A stretch of 28,568 nt of DNA from an uncultured Eubacterium sp. (GTDB lineage: Bacteria; Bacillota; Clostridia; Lachnospirales; Lachnospiraceae), in assembly GCA_910580075.1 (NCBI GenBank), contig CAJTVR010000012.1, positions 47,124 to 75,691 on the forward strand. Direction: 5' to 3'. The notes beneath the pieces are model-generated. The model was not told the DNA's origin. It did no database searches and saw nothing but the letters and a program-made list of their open reading frames with translations. A program made the translations under genes and the position numbers. This document shows, one piece after another, positions 1 to 7,698 of this stretch; position 1 is the first letter of the stretch; each line of letters opens with the position of its first letter.

Positions 1-241
1 GATTTACAACACGGTAGAACACAACCAGCTGATGGAAAAGACCATTTCTCCTGCTGGAGTTGTAGACTTCTTTGAAGGCGGCGCAGCAGCAGAAGCAGTC
101 CGCGAACAGGATCAGTGGCTGAATGCAATTATCAATGATACAGATCCGCTTGTAAAACCGGAACAGGCGTTTGTTGTAACACAGATACTGGAAGCAATTT
201 ATAAATCAGCAGAGACAGGCAAAGAAGTATTCTTTGATTAA
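1..241 (+). CDS. Gfo/Idh/MocA-family oxidoreductase, C-terminal fragment (5' end outside window)
   Basis: The frame is open from base 2 to the TAA at 239-241, giving the last 79 residues of a protein that begins upstream. The tail, with PEQA followed by EAIYKSAETGK and a final hydrophobic residue, is the usual C-terminal helix of Gfo/Idh/MocA NAD(P)-dependent sugar oxidoreductases. It closely resembles the end of the full-length gene at 27308-28375 (PEQA, EAVYESARTGK). The Rossmann domain and catalytic Lys/His are not in the window. Placement directly before C-deglycosidase subunits matches DgpA, which oxidises the C3 hydroxyl of the C-linked glucose with NAD before carbon-carbon cleavage. 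That specific role is inference from position; the family call is secure. Confidence 0.85.
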   Translation, partial: IYNTVEHNQLMEKTISPAGVVDFFEGGAAAEAVREQDQWLNAIINDTDPLVKPEQAFVVTQILEAIYKSAETGKEVFFD

Positions 242-351
242 TATGAGACAAAACAGGCATAAAGAATGATTCGTCTGATATGCCGGCAGCATAGTAAAAA
301 TATCAGAAAAGAAAATATATCCAGACTTATAGGAAGATATTAAATCTAGAC

Positions 352-418
352 AGATATTCAAAAGGCAGGAGGGAAACGACATAAATGACGGGCATCACGG
401 CCTTTTGAATATCTTTTC
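352..418 (+). promoter_or_regulatory. Perfect 15-bp inverted repeat with U-rich tail between oxidoreductase and deglycosidase genes
   Basis: Bases 352-366 (AGATATTCAAAAGGC) are exactly complementary to 400-414, with a 33-base loop and TTT directly after the right arm. It resembles a terminator or attenuator with an unusually large loop. The loop contains a Shine-Dalgarno-like AGGAGGG (367-373) and an ATG (385), so the hairpin may interact with translation. The ribosome site of the beta-subunit gene lies 12 bases further downstream. Confidence 0.6.
385..408 (+). CDS. Possible 7-residue leader peptide inside the hairpin loop
   Basis: ATG at 385 opens a short frame encoding MTGITAF and ending with TGA at 406-408. 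It is preceded by AGGAGGG at 367-373, 11 bases upstream, a usable ribosome site. Its stop codon lies inside the right arm of the 352-414 stem, so a translating ribosome would melt the hairpin. This is the geometry of translation-dependent attenuation, but no regulatory codon run is evident and the frame could be chance. Confidence 0.3.
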   Translation: MTGITAF

Positions 419-437
419 TGATTTTAAGGAGGAAAAT

Positions 438-833
438 ATGGGTGCAAGACAGATTTATAACCCGAATGGCTTTCGCAATATTGAAAAAGACGGTAAAGTA
501 ACCGGATATGAATTTCAGTTTAAAGCACAGTACTACCGTGGCTTTACATTATCGATTGTTCGTGATATCCAGGTAAATGTGGACGGCGAGGACGCAGCAA
601 GGGAAGATATCCGCTTTACTGTAAACGGCGAGACATTTACGCTTGAAGAGATGCGCACTGTCGTAGATTCTGATTACCGCTGGGAGTTTGGCGATTATGC
701 AACTGTATCTGTCATGAAAGAAGGCGGACTGGCAAAAGGAACACATCATATCAAGGCTATGCAGATTATTGCTCCGTCGTATATGCCGTTCCAGACAGAA
801 GCCTTATGTGAAGCAGATTTTGAAATCGTTTAA
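438..833 (+). CDS. dgpB: C-glycoside deglycosidase beta subunit (DUF6379 / DgpB-type)
   Basis: This 131-residue protein matches the small beta-sandwich subunit of C-glycoside deglycosidases (DgpB of strain PUE; the small subunit of DfgAB in Eubacterium cellulosolvens). Family landmarks visible are the N-terminal NPNGFRN stretch, the GYEFQFKAQYYRGF segment, the VDGE turn, RWEFGD near residue 87, and the GGLAKGTHHI segment near residues 100-110. The family is usually about 130-140 residues, so it is full length. ATG 438 follows AAGGAGG (426-432); an earlier in-frame ATG at 405 lies in the hairpin arm and lacks a ribosome site. The subunit forms a complex with the TIM-barrel alpha subunit encoded 13 bases downstream and helps cleave the C-C bond between a 3-oxo-sugar and an aromatic aglycone. 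Aglycone specificity cannot be read from the sequence. Confidence 0.85.
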   Translation: MGARQIYNPNGFRNIEKDGKVTGYEFQFKAQYYRGFTLSIVRDIQVNVDGEDAAREDIRFTVNGETFTLEEMRTVVDSDYRWEFGDYATVSVMKEGGLAKGTHHIKAMQIIAPSYMPFQTEALCEADFEIV

Positions 834-846
834 GGAGGAATCAGAC

Positions 847-1902
847 ATGAGTTACGATATAAAAAGAAGTGTTTCCCTTTACAGTTACCAGGATGAGTAT
901 TATGAAGGGAAACTGGATCTGGAAGGGTGTCTTAAGGAAACTGCAAAGACAGGCGCTACAGGTGTAGAGCTTCTGGCAGAACAGATGATCCGCAGATTCC
1001 CGCTTCCGATTGAAACACAGGAATTCAGGGATCAGTGGTTTGGATGGTTAAAAGAATATCATTTAGAGCCGTCCTGCTACGATGCTTTTTTGGAAAATAA
1101 AATTTATGATAACCGTACATTGTCGCTGGGCGAGCAGATTAATATGATGAACCGGGATATCCGCCTGGCATCCCTGCTTGGATTTAAAAATCTGCGTACA
1201 CTGGTATCTACGCCGATGGACGTGATTGAAGGAAGTCTGGATTATGCAGCTGAAATGGATGTAAAAATCGGGCTCGAGGTACATGCGCCGTTTTCGTTAA
1301 ATTCCGGCTGGGCTGACGGTTATATGGAAATGATTCATAAAACCGGAACAAAACATTTTGGATTTATTCCGGATATGGGCATCTTTTGCAAAAACATCCC
1401 GGATGTATTAAGGGAAAAGGCAAGAAGACAGGGTGCATCGGAAGAATGTATCAAAATCGTAGATGATGCTTATGCGAGCAGGCTTGCAAAAGGATTTGTC
1501 AAGATTAAATACGACTTAAATCTTGGAAAAGCAAACATGGAATACCGCATGGCCAACGGCATGAAGGAAATGATGGATGCCATTGAAAAAGCAGGCGCAG
1601 GACCGGCTGACAAGGCTTATGCAGGAGCATCCTTTACGTATTCCTGGTCAGACCCGCAGGACCTGATCGACAATATAGACTATATTTTCCATACACATGC
1701 AAAATTCTACAATGTGCATGAAGACTATGCAGAAACAGCCGTAGCGATTCCGGAAGTAGTAGAAGCATTTAAAAAGGCCGGATACAAAGGATTTTTAAGC
1801 TCCGAATACGAAGGCGGGGAACATTTGCGCGATGTGGGCGTTGACAGCATCGAACAGGTACGCAGACATCAGGAAGCGTTAAGAAGAGCGATCGAAGGAT
1901 AA
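847..1902 (+). CDS. dgpC: C-glycoside deglycosidase alpha subunit (TIM barrel, DgpC-type)
   Basis: A 351-residue sugar-phosphate-isomerase/epimerase-like TIM barrel. Start ATG 847 follows TAAGGAGGAA, which overlaps the stop of the beta-subunit gene, implying translational coupling. Likely divalent-metal (Mn) ligands are Glu144, Asp176, a His in FHTHAKF (282/284) and Glu320 or Glu322. His146, two residues after the first ligand (LEVHAPF), is a candidate catalytic base. In characterised homologues (DgpC, DfgA) this subunit abstracts a proton from the 3-oxo-sugar and expels the C-linked aglycone, e.g. daidzein from 3''-oxo-puerarin. Adjacency to the DUF6379 beta subunit is the strongest reason to prefer this over a xylose-isomerase-like enzyme. 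It is longer than simple isomerases of the fold (about 260-290 residues), as expected for deglycosidase alpha subunits. Confidence 0.83.
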   Translation: MSYDIKRSVSLYSYQDEYYEGKLDLEGCLKETAKTGATGVELLAEQMIRRFPLPIETQEFRDQWFGWLKEYHLEPSCYDAFLENKIYDNRTLSLGEQINMMNRDIRLASLLGFKNLRTLVSTPMDVIEGSLDYAAEMDVKIGLEVHAPFSLNSGWADGYMEMIHKTGTKHFGFIPDMGIFCKNIPDVLREKARRQGASEECIKIVDDAYASRLAKGFVKIKYDLNLGKANMEYRMANGMKEMMDAIEKAGAGPADKAYAGASFTYSWSDPQDLIDNIDYIFHTHAKFYNVHEDYAETAVAIPEVVEAFKKAGYKGFLSSEYEGGEHLRDVGVDSIEQVRRHQEALRRAIEG

Positions 1903-1948
1903 TAAAGACTCAGCTCATATAGTTAAAGATTCAGCTAATAACAGCTGG

Positions 1949-1987
1949 AGGGACTGCCGTTTTTGCAATGGGCGCCAGTCCCTTTAG
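1949..1987 (+). terminator. Hairpin downstream of deglycosidase operon
   Basis: AGGGACTG at 1949-1956 pairs with CAGTCCCT at 1976-1983, with extra C-G pairs inside, then TTTAG. The U tract is short, so this is a weak intrinsic terminator. It sits between the deglycosidase operon and the AraC-type regulator start. Confidence 0.5.
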
Positions 1988-2009
1988 TATCCAGGCGCGA
2001 GGGGTAATT

Positions 2010-4382
2010 ATGACAGATAAGATACAGTTTACGTCTGCAGAGGAAACGGAGCATTCGCATCAGGGTGCAGAACTGTTTTATGTATTGACAGGAAATATTC
2101 AGATTACTGTAGAAGAAGTCTTTCAGGCTTCGCCAAAAGACATGGTATTATTCAATGCAAAGGAAGTGCACAGCTGGAAGGGCTGCGGCCATGCACTGGT
2201 CTGTAAAATTTATATGGATATACACACACTGAAGCGGGTTCTCAAAAGAGAACAGCTTTCTTTTTTATGTAACAGTATAAAAAGAACAAAGACCTATACG
2301 GATATCAGCTATGACAGACTGCGCTATATCCTGGATTCCATCGTGGAAAAGTATGCGAAAGAGGCGGAAAGTTTTGGGATGAAGAGCCTGTATTACGCTC
2401 TGTGGGAGGAATTAAAAACACATTACCTGACGGAAAGCCGGGATGCATGTATTTTAGTGAGTGAACGTGCACAAAAGGTCATAAATTATATCCGTAAATA
2501 TTATCACAGGCCCCTAAATCTTACAGAGGCCGCGTCGCACTGGTACATGTCTGAGTCTGCATTTTCGCGTTTTTTCAAACAGGAAACAGGATCCAATTTT
2601 GCACAGTATTTAAGAAATGTCCGTCTGGAACATGCCAAAGAAGAGCTGCTTGCTACGAGTAAAAGTATTACAGAAATAGCCTATGACTGCGGATTTTCGA
2701 ATATTTCAGTATTTAATAAAAGTTTTAAGCGCGCATTTCTGATAAGCCCCAAGGAGTTTCGCAGGGAAAGAGAACGTAACGGAATAGGAATGGAAATAAA
2801 TCAGAAAGAAAAAAGCAGTCTGGATGTCTATTTAAAAAACAAAGGCTGTTATGGGAATCAGGAGGAGCTGGATCACGAACAGATTACCATTGACACGGCA
2901 TCCGGCAGGCCGTGGAACAATACAGTTTTAGACTGCCTGTGTCTGGGCATGCTTTCTGATTTGATGGAGGCAAAGGTACAAAGGCATGTGTCTATGGTAG
3001 TACAGGAACTGGGCATCCGGTATATCCGGGTATTCAATCCGTTCGGCCCCAGGCTGAAAATTCGAAACGGGCATGAAACAGGGCAGATGAATTTTGAAAA
3101 AATGGATATGATCCTGGATTTTTTACTGGAACAGGGGGTGATCCCGGTATTAGAACTGCCGGAGCGGAGAAAGAAAATCATTGTCAATATTGACTTAAAT
3201 GAAGAACTTAAAGAAGAGGAATCAGATCCTGTGTTTCTCTCTGTAGAAGAATGGGAATGCGCACTTACAATGCTCTTGCAGCATCTGACAGAGCGCTATA
3301 CGCTGCAGGAAGTAAATAAATGGGTATTTGAGGTCTGGTATGATGTAGAAAACGAAACCGGCGCAGGGAAAATTCCTTATATGGTATTATACGCAAGGAC
3401 ATGGAGCATTATTAAAAAATATGCGCCAAAAGCCAGAATCGGAGGAAGCGGACTGAATGCAGATATCGGCCTGGGCATTTTAAAACAGCAGCTGGCCTGG
3501 TGGAAAGACAGAAAAGACCGGCCTGATCATCTTACATTTATCAGTTATCCTTATATGGTATCATGTAATTCCAAAGAGGAAAAAGGCAGGCGTTACCGGC
3601 TGCTGAGCGTTGATACGGATACGCATTTTGTAAAACGGGATCTGGACGCATACGAATTAATGCTTCAGGAAACCGGGTATCCCAAAACACCGGTCTGGAT
3701 TACGGAATGGAATACGTCCTTATCAGAGCGCAACATTTATAATGACAGCTGTGCAAAAGCATGCCATATGCTGACACAGATGACAGATGCCGCAGACAGG
3801 ACCGGGCAGATGTGTTACAGCTCCATCAGCGACTGTCCGTTCCAGTATTTTGATTCGACAGCGCCTTTAACCGGAGCAACCGGGCTGATTACCAAAGATG
3901 CACTGCCAAAACCGGCTTATCATGCGTGTGTGTTCTGGAAACAGTTAGGCAGCCGTCTGCTTGGGAAAGGGGAGCATTATATTGCAGCTTCCCAGAATGA
4001 AGAATCCGTTCAGATTCTGGCGTTTCATGCCAAAAAGTTCAGCTGCGGTTATTATCAGAAGAGAGAGGATCAGCTGAAACCGGAAGATCTGCCCTATATT
4101 TTCCAGGATACAAAGGAATGCAGCCTCTCTTTTACACTCAAGTCCGTAAAAAGCGGCAGGAAAAAAATATATATACAAAGAGTAAGCGAATCTTGCGGCA
4201 GCATACTGGGAGAATGGAAAAAACTCGGATATGAGCAGAATCTTCTGCGTTTTGAGACCGCATATTTAAGGAAAATCTGCATTCCCCGCATGGAAGTATT
4301 TTATCAGGAAGCTAAGGATGGGAAACTGGAATTCGGGATTACGTTAAAAGCGAATGAGATAGCATTTATCCAGATTCTTTGA
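2010..4382 (+). CDS. AraC-family regulator fused to a GH39-like domain
   Basis: A 790-residue fusion. Residues 1-90 are a cupin-like sensor (histidine-bearing start, ELFYVLTG strand). About 165-260 are an AraC/XylS double helix-turn-helix with the usual IAYDCGFSN and FKRAF landmarks. About 290-790 resemble a GH39 (beta-xylosidase-type) TIM barrel with trailing beta domain. The GH39 nucleophile is retained as Glu566 (WITEWNTS), but the acid/base motif, normally WNEP, reads WYDV with Asp445 in the Glu position, so the domain is more likely a sugar sensor than an active glycosidase. ATG 2010 is chosen because the earlier ATG (1968) lies inside the hairpin at 1949-1983; its ribosome site (GAGGGG) is only moderate. 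It probably controls the flanking glycoside genes. The AraC call is secure; the ligand is unknown. Confidence 0.82.
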   Translation: MTDKIQFTSAEETEHSHQGAELFYVLTGNIQITVEEVFQASPKDMVLFNAKEVHSWKGCGHALVCKIYMDIHTLKRVLKREQLSFLCNSIKRTKTYTDISYDRLRYILDSIVEKYAKEAESFGMKSLYYALWEELKTHYLTESRDACILVSERAQKVINYIRKYYHRPLNLTEAASHWYMSESAFSRFFKQETGSNFAQYLRNVRLEHAKEELLATSKSITEIAYDCGFSNISVFNKSFKRAFLISPKEFRRERERNGIGMEINQKEKSSLDVYLKNKGCYGNQEELDHEQITIDTASGRPWNNTVLDCLCLGMLSDLMEAKVQRHVSMVVQELGIRYIRVFNPFGPRLKIRNGHETGQMNFEKMDMILDFLLEQGVIPVLELPERRKKIIVNIDLNEELKEEESDPVFLSVEEWECALTMLLQHLTERYTLQEVNKWVFEVWYDVENETGAGKIPYMVLYARTWSIIKKYAPKARIGGSGLNADIGLGILKQQLAWWKDRKDRPDHLTFISYPYMVSCNSKEEKGRRYRLLSVDTDTHFVKRDLDAYELMLQETGYPKTPVWITEWNTSLSERNIYNDSCAKACHMLTQMTDAADRTGQMCYSSISDCPFQYFDSTAPLTGATGLITKDALPKPAYHACVFWKQLGSRLLGKGEHYIAASQNEESVQILAFHAKKFSCGYYQKREDQLKPEDLPYIFQDTKECSLSFTLKSVKSGRKKIYIQRVSESCGSILGEWKKLGYEQNLLRFETAYLRKICIPRMEVFYQEAKDGKLEFGITLKANEIAFIQIL

Positions 4383-4436
4383 CAGACTGCAGATATGGCT
4401 GATCCGGATGATACTAAAAGCCAATGAGATGACATA

Positions 4437-4477
4437 AATCCAGATATTCTGGCAGACTACAGAATCTGGATTTTTTG
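4437..4477 (+). terminator. Intrinsic terminator after the AraC-GH39 gene
   Basis: AATCCAGATATTCTG at 4437-4451 pairs, with a small bulge, with CAGAATCTGGATT at 4460-4472, followed by a run of T. This is a classic hairpin plus U tract on the + strand. Confidence 0.8.
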
Positions 4478-4573
4478 TTTTACGGTATATGCTGCTGTTT
4501 TGCTGAGAAAAGACAAATTTTTTGTCGATTTTTGCAAAATATGCATAAAACAGTATTTGTTTTTTCAAGGAAA

Positions 4574-4652
4574 AAATAGTTTTAAATAGTTAAGAATTAG
4601 CTGCTTTTGCAAAGAAATTGTACAATATAGACAAATGAGAAGCAAAAGGAGG
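4574..4652 (+). promoter_or_regulatory. Putative activator-dependent promoter of the transporter gene
   Basis: An AT-rich segment contains two adjacent 10-base direct repeats, AAATAGTTTT (4574-4583) and AAATAGTTAA (4584-4593), then a -10-like TACAAT at 4621-4626 with no good -35 at 17 bases. AAAGGAGG at 4645-4652 is the ribosome site. Direct repeats upstream of a promoter with a poor -35 fit an AraC-type activator site; the neighbouring AraC-GH39 protein is the obvious candidate. This is inference. Confidence 0.4.
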
Positions 4653-4659
4653 ATTTAAG

Positions 4660-6057
4660 ATGGAAACAAAAAACAAAACAGCGCAGAATACCGGCTGGAT
4701 GCAGATTGGTGCATACGGAATGGGAAATTTTGCGTGCCAGCTGTCTTTTACAATGGTAAACATGTATCTGGCATATTTTTATACGGATGTGTTCGGACTG
4801 TCAGCTGCTGCCGTGGCAACGCTTCTGCTTATTGCTAAAATATGGGACGGTGTCAATGACCCGATGATGGGAGCATTTATGGACAAGACATATGCAAAAG
4901 CCGGCGGATACCGTACTTACATGATTGGCGGTGCCGTGGCGCTTGTTGTCTTTACAATTCTGACATTCAGCGTGCCAGGGTTTGGAGACCAGGCCAAACT
5001 GGTGTATGCGTATGTGACTTATATCGGCCTTGGAATGGCTTATACGGTTATGAATGTGCCGTTTAATGCGCTTCCTTCCAAGATGACCGACAATCCGAAA
5101 CGGTTAAACCAGTTATTTGCTTCCAGCATGTGGGCAGGCGGACTTGGCAGTACGGTACTTGGCATGTGCACAATGCCGCTGATTCTGTTCCTTGGAAAAG
5201 GCGTGCAGGAAGCAGGATACCAGAAAACAGCGATTGTCTATGCGGTTATTTCACTGCCGCTTGTGCTGGCTATGGTACATATCTGTAAAGAAAACCCGGA
5301 CCTTGCAAGAGCAAAAGAACTTGCTGCAAAAGAAAACAGCGGGACATCCTTTTCAGGATTTTTAAAATCTGTCTTTACAAACAAAAACCTGCTGTGTGTT
5401 TATTCTTATATGTTTTGCGCCATGTTCAGCCAGATTGGAAGGGCCAGCACAGCATTTTTCTATTACATGTTCTGTGTGGGTAATCCGGCATGGGCTTCCG
5501 TACTGATGTCCTTAAGCGGCGTTGTAGGACTCGTTCTGATTCCGTTTATTCCGGCGCTGATTGGCAGGTATGGAAAGAAAAAAGTTGTCGTCGTATCACA
5601 GGTGATCCAGATGATCGGACTGATTATGATGTTTGCGGGGCCTTATACCAATATTCCGTATACAATCGCAGCAAACCTGATTTATGGACTGGGCAGCGGA
5701 TACAGTGCCTGCGTCGGATCGATGATTGTAGATGCGCTGGATCATTATGAATATAAAAAAGGTGTGCGTAATGACGGTGTTGCCTTTGCATTTAACGGAC
5801 TTATGACAAAGATTTCAGCAGCAGTGGCAGGCTCTGCCGGACTGATGGTCATGGCCGCATTTGGATATACAAACGGAGCAGAACTGACAGAGCAGGCGCT
5901 TTGTGGAATCAACATAGGCGTTAATATTGTACCGCTTGCAGCTGCTGCACTGGCAATTGTTCCGCTTCTGATTTTTGACTTAAGTGAAGAAAAGATGAAA
6001 GATATCCGTACAGCATTGAAAGAACGCAGAGAAGAAATGTTAAACCAGCAGCAGTAA
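4660..6057 (+). CDS. GPH (MelB-type) glycoside/sugar:cation symporter
   Basis: A 465-residue, very hydrophobic protein with about 12 membrane segments, the normal length for the glycoside-pentoside-hexuronide:cation symporter branch of MFS. The first loop carries the family signature WDGVNDPMMG followed by MDKT, equivalent to the cation/sugar-binding Asp region of MelB helix II. Further helices include NVPFNALPSKMT and GYSACVGSMIVD. The C-terminal tail is charged and cytoplasmic. It begins with AAAGGAGG seven bases before ATG 4660 and is followed 21 bases later by a carboxylesterase, probably in one transcript. Given its position between deglycosidase and esterase genes, it likely imports a glycoside or the sugar moiety; the actual substrate cannot be assigned. 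Confidence 0.88.
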   Translation: METKNKTAQNTGWMQIGAYGMGNFACQLSFTMVNMYLAYFYTDVFGLSAAAVATLLLIAKIWDGVNDPMMGAFMDKTYAKAGGYRTYMIGGAVALVVFTILTFSVPGFGDQAKLVYAYVTYIGLGMAYTVMNVPFNALPSKMTDNPKRLNQLFASSMWAGGLGSTVLGMCTMPLILFLGKGVQEAGYQKTAIVYAVISLPLVLAMVHICKENPDLARAKELAAKENSGTSFSGFLKSVFTNKNLLCVYSYMFCAMFSQIGRASTAFFYYMFCVGNPAWASVLMSLSGVVGLVLIPFIPALIGRYGKKKVVVVSQVIQMIGLIMMFAGPYTNIPYTIAANLIYGLGSGYSACVGSMIVDALDHYEYKKGVRNDGVAFAFNGLMTKISAAVAGSAGLMVMAAFGYTNGAELTEQALCGINIGVNIVPLAAAALAIVPLLIFDLSEEKMKDIRTALKERREEMLNQQQ

Positions 6058-6078
6058 CAGGAGAAAGGAAGCACGTAT

Positions 6079-7407
6079 ATGAAATATGTGAAAGTAAAAC
6101 AGGGAATGATAGAAGGGCTGCAGCAGCACGGATACTGTGTATTTAAAGGAATCCCGTTTGCAAAGCCGCCAATAGGGAATCTGCGCTGGAAAGCACCGCA
6201 TCCAGCAGATGCATGGGAGGGCGTTTATTATGCAGATCATTTCAAATACCGCGGCTGGCAGGAGAACGATACACAGGGAGAAGTGCCGTTTTGGAAAGAA
6301 AAACTGCTGAAAGAATTTTATGATGATTACAGATATATTCCGGACATGAGCGAAGACATGCTGTATCTGAATATTTATACACCTGCAGAAAAAGCAGGCC
6401 AGAAGCTGCCGGTTGCATTCTGGATTCATGGCGGCGGATTCGGAAGCGGATGGAGCTGGGAAAAGGAATTTGACGGAGCAGCATACTGCAGGCAGGGCGT
6501 GATTCTGGTAACGGCAGCATACAGGCTGGGGGTATGGGGAAACTTAACCCACCCGTGGCTGAACGAAGAAGATGAACACGGCGTATCCGGAAATTATGGC
6601 CTGCTGGATCAGATTGCAGCGCTGAAATGGGTTTATGAAAATATCGAGGCTTTTGGAGGAGACGCGCACAATATCACCGTATTCGGACAGTCGGCAGGAG
6701 CCATGAGCACACAGTTTCTGGTATCATCAGAGCTGGCCTGCGGTATGATCGCAAAAGCCATTTTCCAAAGCGGAGGCGCACATAACAATGAAGCGCTTGA
6801 CGGATTCACCTGGGAAAAGAGCATGAAAAACGGGATAGGATTTGTAGAAGAAACAGGAGCCTCTTCCCTGGAAGAACTGCGCGCCATGCCTGCAGAAAAA
6901 ATAGAACTGGCAGCAGAAGCATATACAGCAAAAAGGCAGGACGGAATTCTCTTTATGCCAGTGGCGGATGGTTATGTATTAAAAGAAAATACAACAGACT
7001 GCCTGAATCATAACCATGTCAGCCGGATTCCTTATATGCTGGGTACGACAGAAAATGATTTATTTGTCACGCCTAAGATGCTGGAAAGCGGTGAAAAGAC
7101 ATCTTTATACAAAGGATGTATCGAATGGAGCCATAAAACAGAAGAACTTTGGAACCAGCCGTCTTATGTATATTACTTTAAAAGACATCTTCCGGGAGAT
7201 GACTGGGGAGCGTTCCACTGTGCGGAACTGTGGTATATGTTTGGAACATTAGACAGGTGCTGGCGTCCGTTTGAAGAACGCGACCAAAAACTCAGCCGGG
7301 ATATGATCCGCTACTGGACCAGTTTTATGCGTACCGGAAAGCCGGCAGATGAGGCGGAGTGGAGGCCGTGTACGAAGAAGGATGCTTTTGTGAAAGAGCT
7401 GGAGTAA
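6079..7407 (+). CDS. Type-B carboxylesterase
   Basis: A 442-residue alpha/beta hydrolase of the carboxylesterase type B family. The oxyanion-hole motif HGGGFGSG is at residues 117-124, the nucleophile elbow GQSAG gives Ser205, and the likely triad is completed by Glu325 (GTTENDLF) and His380 (GAFHCAE). N-terminal GIPFAKPP and DMLYLNIY motifs are typical. It is shorter than many members (about 500 residues) and lacks a signal peptide, so it should be cytoplasmic. AAAGGAAG lies before ATG 6079. As the second gene after the GPH transporter it may remove acyl groups (acetyl, malonyl, aromatic) from imported glycosides before sugar oxidation; that role is inferred from context only. Confidence 0.85.
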   Translation: MKYVKVKQGMIEGLQQHGYCVFKGIPFAKPPIGNLRWKAPHPADAWEGVYYADHFKYRGWQENDTQGEVPFWKEKLLKEFYDDYRYIPDMSEDMLYLNIYTPAEKAGQKLPVAFWIHGGGFGSGWSWEKEFDGAAYCRQGVILVTAAYRLGVWGNLTHPWLNEEDEHGVSGNYGLLDQIAALKWVYENIEAFGGDAHNITVFGQSAGAMSTQFLVSSELACGMIAKAIFQSGGAHNNEALDGFTWEKSMKNGIGFVEETGASSLEELRAMPAEKIELAAEAYTAKRQDGILFMPVADGYVLKENTTDCLNHNHVSRIPYMLGTTENDLFVTPKMLESGEKTSLYKGCIEWSHKTEELWNQPSYVYYFKRHLPGDDWGAFHCAELWYMFGTLDRCWRPFEERDQKLSRDMIRYWTSFMRTGKPADEAEWRPCTKKDAFVKELE

Positions 7408-7423
7408 TTATATACTAGATCGG

Positions 7424-7465
7424 ACGCCGGGAACAGAAACAGGAAAAAGTTTCTCCGCCCGGCGT
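7424..7465. repeat. Hairpin repeat element, copy 1
   Basis: ACGCCGGG (7424-7431) pairs with CCCGGCGT (7458-7465), and inner AGAAAC (7435-7440) pairs with GTTTCT (7449-7454), leaving an 8-base purine loop. About 38 bases of it recur, inverted and with few changes, at 28431-28469, and weaker similarity extends on both sides. The rest of the gap up to 7698 shows only a -10-like TATAAT at 7622-7627 without a matching -35. Confidence 0.65.
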
Positions 7466-7698
7466 GCGGCAATTCACCTCCCGTCCCGCTCTGCCTCCCT
7501 GTAAGCACGGGTCAGAATCAGCAGGCATATTTTGACCTGCAGTATCAGGCATACCCTTAACAGGTTAACTATGGGAAAGAAACGCGTCTGCCACAGGAAA
7601 GCTATTTCCAGCTTCCTGCGCTATAATAAACTCACTTGAAAAACAGAGGGCGGGCATCAGCCAGGGGCCTGTCCCTATACTGACAAAGGAGGAAAAGC

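Noticed and set aside
847..1902. Annotation as a simple xylose isomerase or hydroxypyruvate isomerase
   Set aside because: Greater length and tight coupling to a DUF6379 beta subunit fit the C-deglycosidase alpha subunit better.
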